This document shows, one piece after another, positions 14,306 to 26,978 of a DNA stretch of 64,000 nucleotides. The stretch covers positions 27,647 through 91,646 of the forward strand of contig JADWOT020000323.1 of the NCBI GenBank assembly GCA_036345935.2, written 5' to 3'. The position numbers and the translations under genes are program-made. The notes below the pieces were generated by a model that saw nothing but the letters and a program-made list of their open reading frames with translations, ran no database searches and was not told the DNA's origin. Origin of the DNA: Taenia hydatigena. Taxonomy: Eukaryota; Platyhelminthes; Cestoda; Cyclophyllidea; Taeniidae. Positions within the stretch are counted from its first letter, which is position 1. Each line of letters starts with the position of its first letter.

Positions 14306-14321
14306 CTTTCCGCTGCCACCA
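14306..14321 (-). other. Primer-binding site of the TRIM
   Basis: One base inside the 5' LTR the minus strand reads TGGTGGCAGCGGAAAG. The first 12 bases are complementary to CCGCTGCCACCA, the 3' end that I recall for some animal leucine tRNAs. The second copy keeps TGGTGGCAGCAG at the same place. Confidence 0.7.
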
Positions 14322-14322
14322 A

Positions 14323-14509
14323 TGTAGCATCTCGAGGCTCCCTCGAAGGCAAAAGAAGACAGAATACTACGGTAGAATGCATATATCCAACGGGCAGAGG
14401 AAAATAAGCCGCTGGCATGGCCCAGCGGCCAGCCTACGCAGCTAGGGCAAGATGACCACCTCTGTGACCATGACCGAAAACCGGTAGCATAAATAAACAA
14501 AGTGCTACA
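14323..14509 (-). repeat. 5' LTR of the complete TRIM
   Basis: A 187-bp terminal repeat, on the plus strand TGTAGCATCT to AAGTGCTACA. It contains the shared core AGCCTACGCAGCTAGGGC seen in the LTR copies. It would carry the promoter in element orientation. Confidence 0.85.
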
Positions 14510-14514
14510 TTGCA
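14510..14514. repeat. Right target-site duplication TTGCA
   Basis: Exact match of 13669-13673. Confidence 0.85.
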
Positions 14515-14774
14515 TTCCTTAAAATCGGCTTTCCATCTGTCTTTTGATCACTGTTTCTCGATAGATATGTATCGACATGTGTCCCGCTCATACAATTGGC
14601 ATCCGAATTCTTATGTAAGAAAATACAACGGCGAAGCCTTTCACATTTATTTCTTTACTCGAAGCATTATTCTGGCATTTCAAAACAGACACTTATGCCG
14701 ATGCACCTGCATATTTTTGATAGCCCCAACCTTGTACTATTTTATGCTGCATGTGGCAGCATTAGTTTGGACTT

Positions 14775-17700
14775 TTTTCTTCACGCAGGGCATTGGCAGG
14801 CAGGCAGCGACGCGACCCTGTGCCTGGAAGAGGACTCCAACATAATGGAAGACTGGGTGCGGCGTACGTGTGGGTGCCAGGTAAACGGGCAGGCGAGAGG
14901 GAAGATAGAGGAGAACGGTACCCCATGGGACAGTTGAGTGAGATCGTATCATAGGCTTGTTCTTTTTGACTTTTTCTGTTTTAATCTAAGGTATTAGTCA
15001 GATCATGAAGCTTTTAACATTACCATCAACAACAACCACATGATGTGAGGTGAAGCCAATGCGGGGCTATATTATTAAAAGCCTCCATACGATGCATTGT
15101 TTTTCATGCCGTCCACATGTGTGAGCGTTGAGTGGGGTGACTTATTGCTGGGGTTTGGCTACCAATATGCAAGGGAAAGAGGAGGATTGAGCGAAGATGC
15201 CTCACGACTTAATGTCGTACTTGCTTCTGCCTATTTGTAACATTTACAGTTCATGTCACATGGGAACGTTCTAACACCTACCAAACATTTTGTTCACATC
15301 ACACTGCTAGGTTTGTAGCCATCAATCGCTTAATATTGCATCTGTGACTCTGCAAAGGTGCACCACTGATCAGATGCGGAAATGAAGTTTGAAGGGCATT
15401 CAATAAGGACGGTAGCAAAGAAGTGGCCAGTAAGACAAAGAGTTTGTGCAGTACTTTTGTTATTGAAATGGGACTTTGAGAGGCGAAGAGGCAGCCATTG
15501 CACACCTAGCGATGATGGTTTTGTCATAATTCCTCGGAGGAGAAAGGGAAGATAGTAGCTCGAGCAACTTGAGTTCGCAATAAAGCCCCTTAGCTCTGAC
15601 TCATTTGTTCAAAGGATTTTGAGGCAAAAGACAAGGAGACAAACGGGAAACGCGCTACATTCCTATCTATTGTGTAATAATTATGGCGACAGAGGCCACC
15701 CTTTCACTACTCATAAGGACTGTGTTGGTGCCCTGTCATCTAAGTTAATTTTACAACAAAATAACCAGTCTGCTCGAGGATAGCGCTCCAATTCTCACAC
15801 GTGGTGTGTAACTTTCTGGCACACATTTATAGAATGAATGCAGCCAAGTTTGTATGACGCATAATGTTTTCGAATAATGGTATGCAGTTTTCGTAGCTGT
15901 GTACCGATGTTGGCAGCTGTCCTAAGGCCAAGCTTGACGGTGTGTTTTGCATATTTGCAAGAGTCCTTAAGATTAAAAGATATTTGCTCGACATTGGTTC
16001 TTCAAGTTTGGCAGTTTCGCGGTCATCGGTCGTGTTCAGTGCATTGTTCGTCGATATAGAAGGGACGTTGCGTGTTTTGGTTGCGGCATTTTTTGGTTAG
16101 ATAAGCTCTGTTAGTTAAAGAAGGAAAGAAACTATTCCATTTTAGGCTTCCAGTGAAGCCAATTAATGGTCCGAACCCTGCATCTAATGTGCCCCAAGGG
16201 ATTGCTGGAAAAGTGCAGAATTTAAAGTTGAGTTCCATCTTACTCTCTGCTCTAACCTAGACGTTGGTGTGATCTGTGCTGTACCTCAATGAATCCGTTG
16301 TGCACCCTTTTCCCGAAGTCTATTCACAAATGCAATGTAACAGCTACATTTTGCAAATTGTTACAGTAACCATATCGGTCGAATTTATCGTGTTCATTGG
16401 ACGCGGATGTGGCTGCAGTGCCCTCCAAAGGGGTAGTTGGGTATTTTCTCCTCCACTGAGGAACTAAATGTCGTCTCCTGTAACTTCAGTAGACGCGATC
16501 GGACCAAGCCTAAGCCAAGGTCGTAAAGATTCTGCTGCAAAGGCTGCATCAACGTGCATCCTACTCCATCGTTGCACAGCGTATCAATCCGCTGCCTTGA
16601 TTGACATTGTTTCTTTAAGTCCTAGTTTGTTCCTGCAGATTCGAGGACGTTCTTCAAATGGAGTATTTGGTGACTCAGGTGACGGGTGGATGCAAACTTC
16701 GCATTTTACCCCTTGAAATGGGACGACTGAACAAAAGAAGCATCACATTAGCAGTTTTTCTTCCGAGTCTGCAAAGTACAGGTACTTTGTTGAGACTGTG
16801 CTGCCGCTGAAGGGTGTTTTGGCAATCAACTTTCGCTGATGGAATTTTGTCGAAACTGTTGGAAGTCTACCACGAAGTGGGGCGCAAACGGCGCCGTGTT
16901 GTGACTCCTGCGCTTTGAAGCGGTATGCAAAAGAGCCCTTCCAATGAGTGCGATAATTGTGGATGCATGGAGGAAGTGACTCTCGGATTAGGAGGTGCGT
17001 GCAAATGCACATTTATACACATTCGATAAGCCCCCACTTATGCACGATACTCACCGTCTTGTCAACTTTGATGAGGTGTTGCGCCAAAGTTCGAGATGTA
17101 GTTTTTGCGTTGGCCACAGTCACAGTCCGTTCTATGGGAATCTAGGGCTGGTTTAGAGCTAATTGTCTCTTCTCATTTTCTCTTTTTCCACGTATTTCAT
17201 TTGTTTTCTGCCACCAGTTGTTTGGATGCTTCCACTCAGCACTGGTTTGCTTTAAGTTTTGGCAGTTCCAACTTTTGTGCTCATTGGCATCTGGTAATGC
17301 CACTGGCCGAATTCGTCCACTGTGCGCATCATGTTATCGCTTTCCGTTTGGAAGGGTAGATGGCGTACTTTCGTCTGTTACTCGTTTCTTTCATTCTAAT
17401 CTGGCCGGGAAAGGTTGTGTTTAGCGTGTTTCAATGACTATGCATGTGCTTTTTGAGAATTTCGGCTGGGACAAGTTTTTTTGTGTTTATCACAAAGTGT
17501 AGTAAATTCGTAGTTACCGAATCAAGTGTACTGGATGCTGATGGGCAGAACACGGCAGTTTGTTTCATTGCACTTGTGGGCATCTGCAATGGGCTGGAAA
17601 TGTCAGTTCCAAATAAGTGTTCGTCCACATTCGACAAAGTAGCATAGACAATACACACAGTTGTATCAAGTGAGCGGATTCAAATTAATTTACTTGTGGT

Positions 17701-19400
17701 TGGGAAGCTCGCTGCTGCTCTACTTCTTATTGTTTAGCAGGTTTGAGGAGCACCATCTCGTAATTGAATGCGCATTTTTGGACACACTCAGGTTTCGCTG
17801 AATGTCAATCGATTTTGCGGGTTCCCTCTGCTGATGTCATTTGAATCTGCCCGATTGGTGTTCCTTGTGTAAACCACCAGACTGCGTGCCTTTACTATTG
17901 TCAAAGCGTGTATCTCGGGATGACTGCCCCGAAATGCTTATGAATGAAGTTTGTATTGGAAACGTATTGTCACGGAGATGACTTCGAAGGCAACACACTG
18001 ATTGCCTCGGTTCGTTCACTCCTCCTCCTGTAACATTGTAGTAGCTTCGGTGTAATTTTTGTCCCCTCCTTAGTTATAGTAGTAATTAGCCTTGGCTTTA
18101 GCTGGTAAGTAGATCCTACATGCTTTATTTTTGATAGATGTCCCCTTTCCTAGGCCTTGGATGAGCCCTCAACGTATGCCATTTATTTTCATAATGGCCC
18201 TCTGCGATTCTCACCCTCACTCAAAGCTTCGTTTTGAGATGGGGCGGCCTCTTAGGTCATGGACGGAATTAGCTTGCGTAGTATCTTTCACAACCTGTGC
18301 ATCCGTTCCGTAACCGTCAGGGTTTGTCTTTATCTGGAGCAGTAAGACGAGTAGTGGTGGTCTGTAATTCCTCAGAGCAAACCGTTTAGCAAGAATCCAT
18401 CTGACGATGACCAGTACGCAGCACGTGTGTAGCGTGGCATTTAGAAGGGATAGTTCCACGCATATCTAATCACTTCGGTTTCGTAAATATCTTGATTGTG
18501 ATTTCCTTTTGGTCGGGCACAATGGAGGAGAAGATGCCTTAACAGTACGTGCACGTGAAGGCACTGAGCAGTGTCAAGTAGACGCCTAGGTATCGAGAAG
18601 TTTACCTAACAAATAAAAGTAGCTGATGGACTGAAAACCAATGTTTGCGTTATCGCTACTGACCGATAGAAGACTGCACCACTCAATCGTCAAATTGCTG
18701 AATGGGTCGGCTATTGTAAACGCCTTCATTCACAAGAAAATAGGCTCATCTCCGCACTTTGTGCACAGACACTGGCGCTGGCCTTTGTCATTCCTGATAA
18801 ATGATGTCTCTATCGTGTACAAAGTGAGTTAGCGCTTATTACTTACGTGATACCATTGCGTCGTGATTGTTCATGCGTGTATAAAACCGGCACCTCTGTT
18901 TGAACTTTGTTTCCTTCGCATTGAACGAGGCTGCTTGTTGTTTCCGTTTAGCAGGTTCAAATGTCGATGGTGCGTGACTCGAATGCAGACGGGAGGCCTG
19001 CTATCCGAAGTGGGTTATAAGTGCAATTTGTCGGTGTAGAAACATTGCTACCACCACGAAGTTCATAAAGACCATGCTTCAAGTGGGAAAGGGAACACTA
19101 TAATGGTTAATTGTGTCTTCTGGCAGCACTTTAAAGTAGAACAGCACAAAACTCTCAAAATTCTGAATCCTCATCATCCCCAATGCCTACATCTTCCTTA
19201 CCAAGCTATAATGGTGCCTTTACAGTGTTGTATGTTCCTGTGAATTTCCCATCATTAGTAAACTTAGGAATTTTACCTCTTTGATCGTGTTTTTTTTTGC
19301 GAATGGAGGAAGGTGAGAATTGAACGGGTTTGCGCAGGTGATGATAAATTTGCTTGTTGATTGACGCGGATGAGGCGTGTGGGATGAGGTGGTCCACTGT
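14775..19400 (+). repeat. Copy A of a ~5 kb direct duplication
   Basis: Aligns colinearly with 38180-43280, about 23.4 kb away. Paired landmarks: GGCAGGCAGGCAGCG (14790/38205), GAGCGTTGAGTGGGGTGAC (15121/38527), GATCTGTGCTGTACCTC (16270/39721), CATGCATGTGCTTTTTGAGA-type block (17440/40870) and CTTCTGGCAGCACTTTGA-type block (19116/42999). Identity is roughly four in five. The middle (about 17935-18600 here, 41345-42440 in B) does not align. Several minus-strand reading blocks are similar between copies but broken by stops and frameshifts. Best described as an old segmental duplication or long dispersed repeat containing decayed sequence; no gene is named. Confidence 0.75.
15299..15505 (-). pseudogene. 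Open frame shared by copies A and B, function unknown
   Basis: A 68-codon minus-strand frame whose counterpart in copy B (38691-38936, 81 codons) is open in the same frame and clearly similar. Both contain ITKVLHK.FVLLA.SL, HLISGAP and QSHRCNI. B has about six extra residues in the middle, an in-frame indel. Retained frame at ~20% DNA divergence hints at former coding capacity. No family recognised, and neighbouring blocks are disrupted, so the locus is probably dead. Confidence 0.25.
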
Positions 19401-22400
19401 TACAGTTCGGATAAGGCATCATCACCTGCGGCATGGGTGTTTGAGTGTCCCATTGGCGGAGAAGCAAAGAAGTAACTCATGTCGAGCCAGAGAACCGTCT
19501 TGTGGATATGGGCTGTCTGGAAGTAGTGTAAGCGGTCAATTAGGTCTGGGAACCCACGGTCCGCAGTAAATTAGCCTAACTTTGTTGTCTCTGCTGTAAT
19601 CAAGACGTTGGTAGAATCATTCACGCTTGTAGTGTTGGTGTTGGTGGATGCAGCAGGTGTACTCTTGAAAAGATCGTCGATTTGCTCCCCATTGGCGAGC
19701 TGTATACGTCTTGAGCGCATTCAGCAGGCGTGATTTGAGTAAATGCAAGTCGAGGTAGTTAAGATTTCACTCTGAATGTGGCTTTGACGTGCAATCCACA
19801 CTATTGTCAAATTGAGGTCAGAATAGTCAGATTGTCGTATAGCTTCACTGCACGTATGATTGTTGCTTAACAATTCATCGTGCTTCCGCAGGTACAAAAA
19901 ACTTTCGTCGGGTTGGAGTAGATTCCGCATTCAGTTTTGAATAGTGAGTATGAAAGTAATTTGAAAAAGGTATTTCGAAAGCACTGCTATCAAAATAGGC
20001 GAGACTAGACTGGTTGCCGCCAAGTGTATCAAATGTAACTCCAATAGACTACGAAAGCAGCATCATCTAGAATGCAAGCAGTTCAGCTTTAAAGCCGAGA
20101 CAGTCGAGGTTGAGGTTCCGTATGCGTAAGCCATCACATTAAACGTTTACTGATGTATTATGGTTGGCACATTCTAGTTCCATATTTTCTCTGCGAAAAC
20201 ACAAATGTTGTGCAGACTAAACAATAAGTAAGGAGAGGAAACACGAAAATGAATTGCAGCCACTATCTACTGCCAATAGGAGGCCTTGTACATCGCTTGG
20301 GATTTCTGCGGTCAAGTCAACTCCTATTGAGGCTCGGCTCCACTACCTCCACTGGGCGTATTTTGAAGGCTTTCAATCGTTGAAAAGGATCCATTGAGCA
20401 GCTAATGATGGAAGGGACTGAGACTAACTGTACAGCTATGCGCACTCTTTTTGAAAATCGCAGGTAATGGAAGTTGCTTGATGCCTTACTAAATTGCCAC
20501 GTTACTTGTCGATTGAGTAATTACTCCTACATTAGGGAAGCATTTTATATGCAGCGAGAGTGTTCACGCGTGGCACAATTGTGAGGTAGTAATGTTGTCT
20601 ATGAGATGTCCACTTCCAGCAGTTAGAGGCTACGGCCTTAATCCATGTGGTTATCAGATCTGAGGAAGTACCGCATAGAAACCCACTTCTCTTTGCTACA
20701 AACTCAATTGCTAATGCCTTCGCGTCGAAACCAAATTGGAGGAAATTAAGTAGGAGAAACAGATTCATTATGTGGGTACAAGAAGACACTGACCCACTAC
20801 AAGGGCATTTAGTGCGCGTTGCTTCAGTGACACCTGTGCAATATTCGCACTTATGTCTCCCTTTAATCGTAGGGCAGGAGGATGAACTAATTAAGACACG
20901 GTTTGCCAACTCAACTGGAATGACTCCCTAGTTAGCACTAGGAGAAAGATGATAAATGGACAATCGTCCGGGGCCTAATCAACTTACAGGAACGTCTATT
21001 CAGCATAAATAAATTATGTGCCTTTCTTAAGGAACATGTGCGTTCAATGCCAATGTATTAGCAGAAAGCACAGGAATCCGCCTCATTAATCGACGTTAAA
21101 GCTATGCTTAGGAATACTCAAATGGGATGGACACAAGGTTGCTTTTACTTGCCATATCATTTCATAGGTACAGATCCGTGTATAGGTTTGACTAATTTGC
21201 GATATGGCATTGCTAAATGATGAATAATGTAAGCTATACCTGCAGTGGAGCTGGGAAGATCCAGTTTTAGATTTGAAGGAGAAGTAATACTTAAGTAAGA
21301 TAGATGCGATTTGTCGTTGTCATATATCGTTTAAAAACAGAAATGGAATCAAACGAAAAGAAGCTTTGCTGGTTATGAGTACACGCGTATAATTAGTGAT
21401 AGATTTTATTCCAACAAAGTGTACAAAACTTGACCATTTAGTTTCGGGCGTCAAATGTAGTGGGCCACGCATCGCTTAAGATCGAAAATAAATAAACATA
21501 ATGTTTGTAATTTTCAAGACACACTTCAACTGTCGGTTGCATATTTTGTTAATTGAGACAAGTCTTTAAGTTAACAAACTCGCTCACCATTTTCGAGGTT
21601 ATCAGCGGTAACTGCTTTCCACCTTGTTGGCGAATTGGATCCGTTGCTGTACCAAAGTGCCAGGATTTTGGCAGAGGTGGTCTGAAGTGGTTTGCTTACT
21701 GATAATTACTGAGCGAAAATGGATTTTTGGGCCACGGATTTCACTAGAATGCGTCGCGTCTGACTGGAGCATGTGATTGTTTAGGTGGTCCAATGCCTGA
21801 GGAGTCATGACGAGTTTTCCCATCTAATAGGCAGACCTTATATACAAACGCATAAATCTGTGTATCTGCGCCTGTTGTCTTGAGTGCTTCCTTCGCCTTT
21901 TTCCGTTCGCTAGAATTTGTCTTTTATTTGACCATGGATTAGAATCCTTTATCTATTCCCCTCTCGGTGGTTTAAAAATGAGCGGTCGTGCATGGAACAA
22001 CACGCAAAGTTTCAGAGTATCCTCGTAACATCCTTCTGATAAGTGCATTGAGAAAAAGTTTTACAGAATGCTGGAACAAACAAGAGTGCGATTTCCCCAA
22101 ATCGGGTCCTTTTTCAATGCCCAAAGTCATTCATCCGAACTCCTTAGACTGCAAATCTGTCAACCGACTCTAACTGACATCTTTGGTTTTGCTCAAAATG
22201 TGGGTTGATTTTGGGAGATCCTGACTACAGAACGTGTCGGTGGTATCCTCATCTTGCTGCTTAGGTAAAGAGTCGAATGCTAACCAAGCTTGATTTTGTA
22301 GACACTAATAAAATTACTAGTGAGCTGACAGCCAAATGCACCCACTTTTATGAAGACAAAAGCCATTTGTGGTTTTAAGAATTAAAAATGGATTTCAATT

Positions 22401-25400
22401 GCGTTATGCTACAGTTTGAAAGAGCAAGATAAAGCAATCATTGCAAACCGTATGTTGTAGCTGCTCTCAAATTTTCTCTTTTATGCGCCTCTCTTTCGAA
22501 TCACACGCACCTTTGACTCAGAAACGAAGGCAAGAAAATCTCTCCGCCACATTCGTGCAGCACTAATTGTGGACGTGCGAAGTACAGAAAAAGGTAGATA
22601 TCAAGTGGAATTTTTTGCATTTTTGGCTATTCTACAAAGGCAAAAGCAGACAATGATTCGCTACTTCTTCACAAAACATATTTTCGCCTGGCGATCTAAG
22701 ACGAGAAAACCCTTTTGTCACCAGTAGCAGACAAAATAAGCATTACCGATTTGGATTGAAAGCTAAGCGCTTTATGCTTTAGTTGTTCCAAAAAGGTGAT
22801 TGCTGTCTTTGGCTTGCATTAATTTATGCATCAATCTACACCATACAGATGTGCGATGGATTGTGTTCTTCTGAACGTTGTAAGAAACAGCAAATAACCC
22901 AGATCACAGAAAGGAACTAATTCGATAGCAAGAAGGGTTGAAGAAATCTTTGGGAACCCTACCATCTTAACCTCTACGCCTTAAGCGTTCATTCAACGAA
23001 CAACTATAAGGGGATTTTGAATTAACAAACTGCATTAAGGGACACAGAGCAGACATGCTCAACCTGTGCTTGAACCAGGGTTTCCTACAGCGCCAAGCAG
23101 GGAGATCCTGAGCTAATACTCTGAATAGCACCAATTACAAGGATTAAGCTAAAAGCTGTTTTCCGTTTTCGGCACATCGCTTCTTACATCCACTGAGGAA
23201 GCCTCTTCTTTCAGAAAACAACGCCTCTGTTTGCAGGAATATGAATAGGCAAAGTTACTTCAGACTAAGCTCACAAATTTTTCATTATGAAAATATCATT
23301 TTGCTACTCATTAAATATGAGTAGAGCCTCCAACAATAGGTGAAGTAACGGGACCTCAAATGGCAAAGCACACACGTGTGCATATGGACGCGGAGCACAA
23401 TATGGAAAACAACAAAGTATTTGGTGTTCAAAATCCAACTAAGGCAACTCGAACAGCGAAGTGAAGCGCTGTGAGGTGGATGGGTAAAATGGCAGTAAGC
23501 TTAGTAAATATACAAATCGGGCGCAAACCTCTGCGTTTATTACCCGATTCGCTAATTTTCCAGCTTATTCCTCACATCCTGCATTCATGCCCCCAGTCCT
23601 TTTAAAAAATCTTCGTATTCAGCGCAACTCTTTGAGAATTGCCTCTATTTCATCTGATAATGCGTCTAGACAGCTCTATTTATTGGTTAATGGAGCTGAG
23701 TTGACGAATTAGAATAAAGGGGCTAACATCCATCAAAGTTTGCTACAAGTAATTAAAGTGAGCAAACCAGAGGGTTGGAAATTGGCCCTTAAATCAAGGC
23801 AAGGAGGGATTCGGCATGGCATAGGCTTTGATGGCAACCTAAATGAAATGAAATGCTTTACGACATCTGTCATTAATAATGCGATGTATTGGTTAAGGAA
23901 ACAATGAACAGGTCAGGAAAGTGCTGATAAATCCATCAGTAATTAGTCTATGCATTTGATTTTTACAGCCTGGAGGTGCGCGTGAATGGTCTTTGTAGAC
24001 AATCAGAATTGTAAGGCGCGTGAAGGGAAAAGGCGAAGTAGAGAGCAGAAAAGAGGGCCAAAAGTGCAGCCAAGGCATTTTGTAATAATAAAACTTCAAA
24101 GGAACGAAAAATCTAGCTTACAATAAATTTCTTTCCACCCATATATGTAAAACCATTCCATTATGATGCCTCAAATATCAGCCGACAGTGATTAAAGCAT
24201 TTACACTCCTTTCATGCCTTATTTTTCTTCGCCTTCTGCTCATTCATACTCATTTCAAACCAACACACGCAACTCTTCAAAATAACATTAGACCTTTGGC
24301 TTCCTTCTTCCCTTCGTAACACATCGATGTGCATATTGAAGAGTTTGCATTCTTCTCAAATTATTCCATTCCATGCTATAGATTCACTATGACTTAGAAG
24401 TTTCGGCTTGAAAGAAAACGCGTGCTGTGTTTGAATGGAAAAGTAGCTCGGGTCGTGGAATCCTTATGGACTGCTAGGTATGTAAAAGCGTGGGCGGTTG
24501 TATGAAGAGAAAGACGGCTATTGTGAGTAATGAGTTAGCTATCGAACAGAGGGAGGGATTCATGCAGAAGCCATGATTAAGTCTTCATTCTTAACCTCTG
24601 AATTGACAGAATGTGTGTGAGCACTAAGCCAAATTGACTGCGCTGAGGCTGTGATAAACTTGTCCATTCTTTCTGCTTTGGTCCCTCTCCTTAAAACGAA
24701 CTCCTAATGATAAACTTGATCATTGCGATCCCAATAAACTAGCAGCGATTTGCTAAAACTGTTGGCATACGCTTTGACAGGAATGCGCAGCTGTTCGCAT
24801 TTCAAACGAAACGTGAATTAGTCAAAAGTAAAGTAGGCCCTAATAGAATTACTGTTCCACAGACAAAACATTTACGCCAATCAACCCGCCACTTATTGCT
24901 CTGCACGATTGTGGTGAGTGTTAATGGCCCTTTTGTGCCTAGCTTGACGTTAGCTGGAAATGTCACTGACATGGGTAGCACGATGAAAGAAACACTTAAC
25001 TCTCGTAAGTTAGAATTCACAAAAAGTAGGGCACGATATTTGAAATGTGTGTATGGCGGTGGTGCAACCCTCTTGGTATCTGACTTTCTGGGTACAGTAA
25101 TGTCCACTTTCCAAACAAGCTTCACTGGATCATTAACATTATTAAACAAGTATTAACATGGAGATAAAGCGCTACAAAACATACCTTAGTTTATTACTTC
25201 ATTGCCCATTCCATGCCCTGAGTTGCTGTTCAAGAGCACAATTGGTGCCCTTACTGGAGATGTTTGGGCTTGTGACTCAGGTCTCGAATGGCAAAATAGT
25301 TGTGCTAAGCGCATCAATGTGCTGCTAATGAACGAGCTTTACTCCAGAATAATAATAAGCAATCCCTAGAACTACACTTCCTACTTGGTCTAGGGGCACC

Positions 25401-26978
25401 GAAGGTAGAATTGGTTGAGAAACATTGTAAAGTGCATAATTACTTCAGGGCACATTTTACTTTTGGGTATGTACATGCACACCAAACCGTGATGAAGTGT
25501 TTTTCACCCATTCGCCCACCATGTTCGGAATCGTGACGGCGTGTTTGAATTGTGCAGTAAAAAGAGATGCAAGGGATACTGTGTTAAACAAGTCCGACAA
25601 ATGCACCAACCACCAACTGTTGAGTGATTTGGTGCGCGATTCGGATTACATTCTCTCCAACATTTCATCAGCCCTACGGGTGGCCTCAGTCGATTAGGGC
25701 GTGACAAAGACGCCTTTGAGATAATTGGATTTGATCGTTGTGTGAAAACCTATTCTGTTCGCACAAGCCCTCAAGTCATATGGTTTCAAAGGCTCGATGT
25801 GCATAAGATTAATCTCATTACCAGCTCTCAAGGCATCCACTTGTAACGAACGCGAAGTATGGCAGGGAGAAATTGATGGGCACAGAAGCATTGGAAGATG
25901 AGATGTAGTAAAAGCATGGAGGTGTTTTATGGTTATTAATTAGATTGATGCCCTTCTTTGCTAAAAGGAGCCTTCAATGTGCACATCTTTGCTTCACAGG
26001 CATGCAGATGAATTGGGAGAAAGGAATGCACGACTTTGGCCACCCCATTATTTCACTCATCTAAGGAATTGCTATATCACACTTTTCGTTTTTATTCAAC
26101 ATGATGATTTGCCTTAGCTTTTAGAGAGGTAAGCCTTACGCACCCATTACCAATCCCATGGTCAACACCTTTCACTCTAAGGAAAGAATCTTCTTGGTAG
26201 AAAGGGCCCTTTTTATTCAAATGCTTTGGATAAGATCCACCGAGGATCCTATTACAGCCATCGGCACTTAACGCTGATCCGAAATTGCATAGGGAAATAA
26301 TTGTTGCCCATTGTTAGAGAAGCACGATGTATCATTTTGATATGCCAATGTCTGACTTAGATTATCGTAACTAAGCTTGATGGCATGCATGCCACTATCA
26401 ATACGGGTGTTTGCGTGGAGTAAAATCGTGAAAAGTTTGGGTACCGTTGCGTATATGGCCACAAAAGACCTCGCAGAAGGATTGAAATCTGACACTGATT
26501 CCTCCGCGACCGGTAAGTTTAGTTCAGAATTCTACTTGATCTGCCATGTTGTGTCTACTCTGTAAGGTATTCCCATCCCAAGTCACCTCCATGCGCTTTG
26601 GCCATGGATTGAGGAACCGTTGGATAGTAGAAGAGTCAAGCATAATGACTACAGTCATGTGCGCCTTAGAACGATTGACCATTATTTAATTGCCTGCAGT
26701 AGTCACATTAAAATATGGAGAGGTCACCCTTAGGCCGATACCTTGATGAAAGTAAATTAAAAAAGCTTATCAGAAGGAATGCGTATGAGCAAATAAATAA
26801 CCAAGTGGGTATACGAGAGATTAATCTAATGTAAAACGGGTAACAACTCTCTTTTGCTTAGGTTAGAGGTTAGTAATCGCAGCACGGCTAAAAGATTTCT
26901 GAGTTCTGTGACTTCTCGTTCCAGGATTAGCTGATCGAGATCTCGCCTTCGAAGTCCCTGCTGACGAGCCGGATTTCT
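19401..26978. other. Long stretch without a recognised gene
   Basis: Nothing convincing on either strand. The longest frames (minus 20532-20909, 125 codons; minus 24802-25149, 115 codons) overlap long frames on the other strand and show no motif. At 26377-26511 the plus strand is open (..VKSLGTVAYMATKDLAEGL..) and ends at a strong donor GTAAGT (26512), but no good acceptor or partner exon is seen. Confidence 0.4.

Larger units (their letters stand above)
13674..14509 (-). mobile_element. Complete non-autonomous miniature LTR retroelement (TRIM)
   Basis: An 836-bp element bounded by two LTRs of about 186 bp, each beginning TG and ending CA, flanked by perfect TTGCA duplications. Orientation is minus. 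Next to the right-hand LTR the minus strand reads TGGTGGCAGCGG, a primer-binding site complementary to a tRNA 3' end ending CCGCTGCCACCA. Next to the left-hand LTR it reads AAAAGAGGAGAGGGG, a polypurine tract. The ~460-bp interior has no protein motif, so the element must borrow enzymes from an autonomous LTR element. This architecture is that of TRIMs and matches what I recall of ta-TRIM from taeniid tapeworms; the family name is inference. The LTRs differ at roughly one base in five, so the insertion is old. Small open frames over it are incidental. Confidence 0.85.

Noticed and set aside
14103..14515. Several 70-105 codon frames over the TRIM
   Set aside because: They lie on both strands and cross LTR boundaries; TRIMs are non-coding.
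20532..20909. 125-codon minus-strand frame as a gene
   Set aside because: Overlaps a 94-codon plus-strand frame and matches no family I know; no splice or polyadenylation context.
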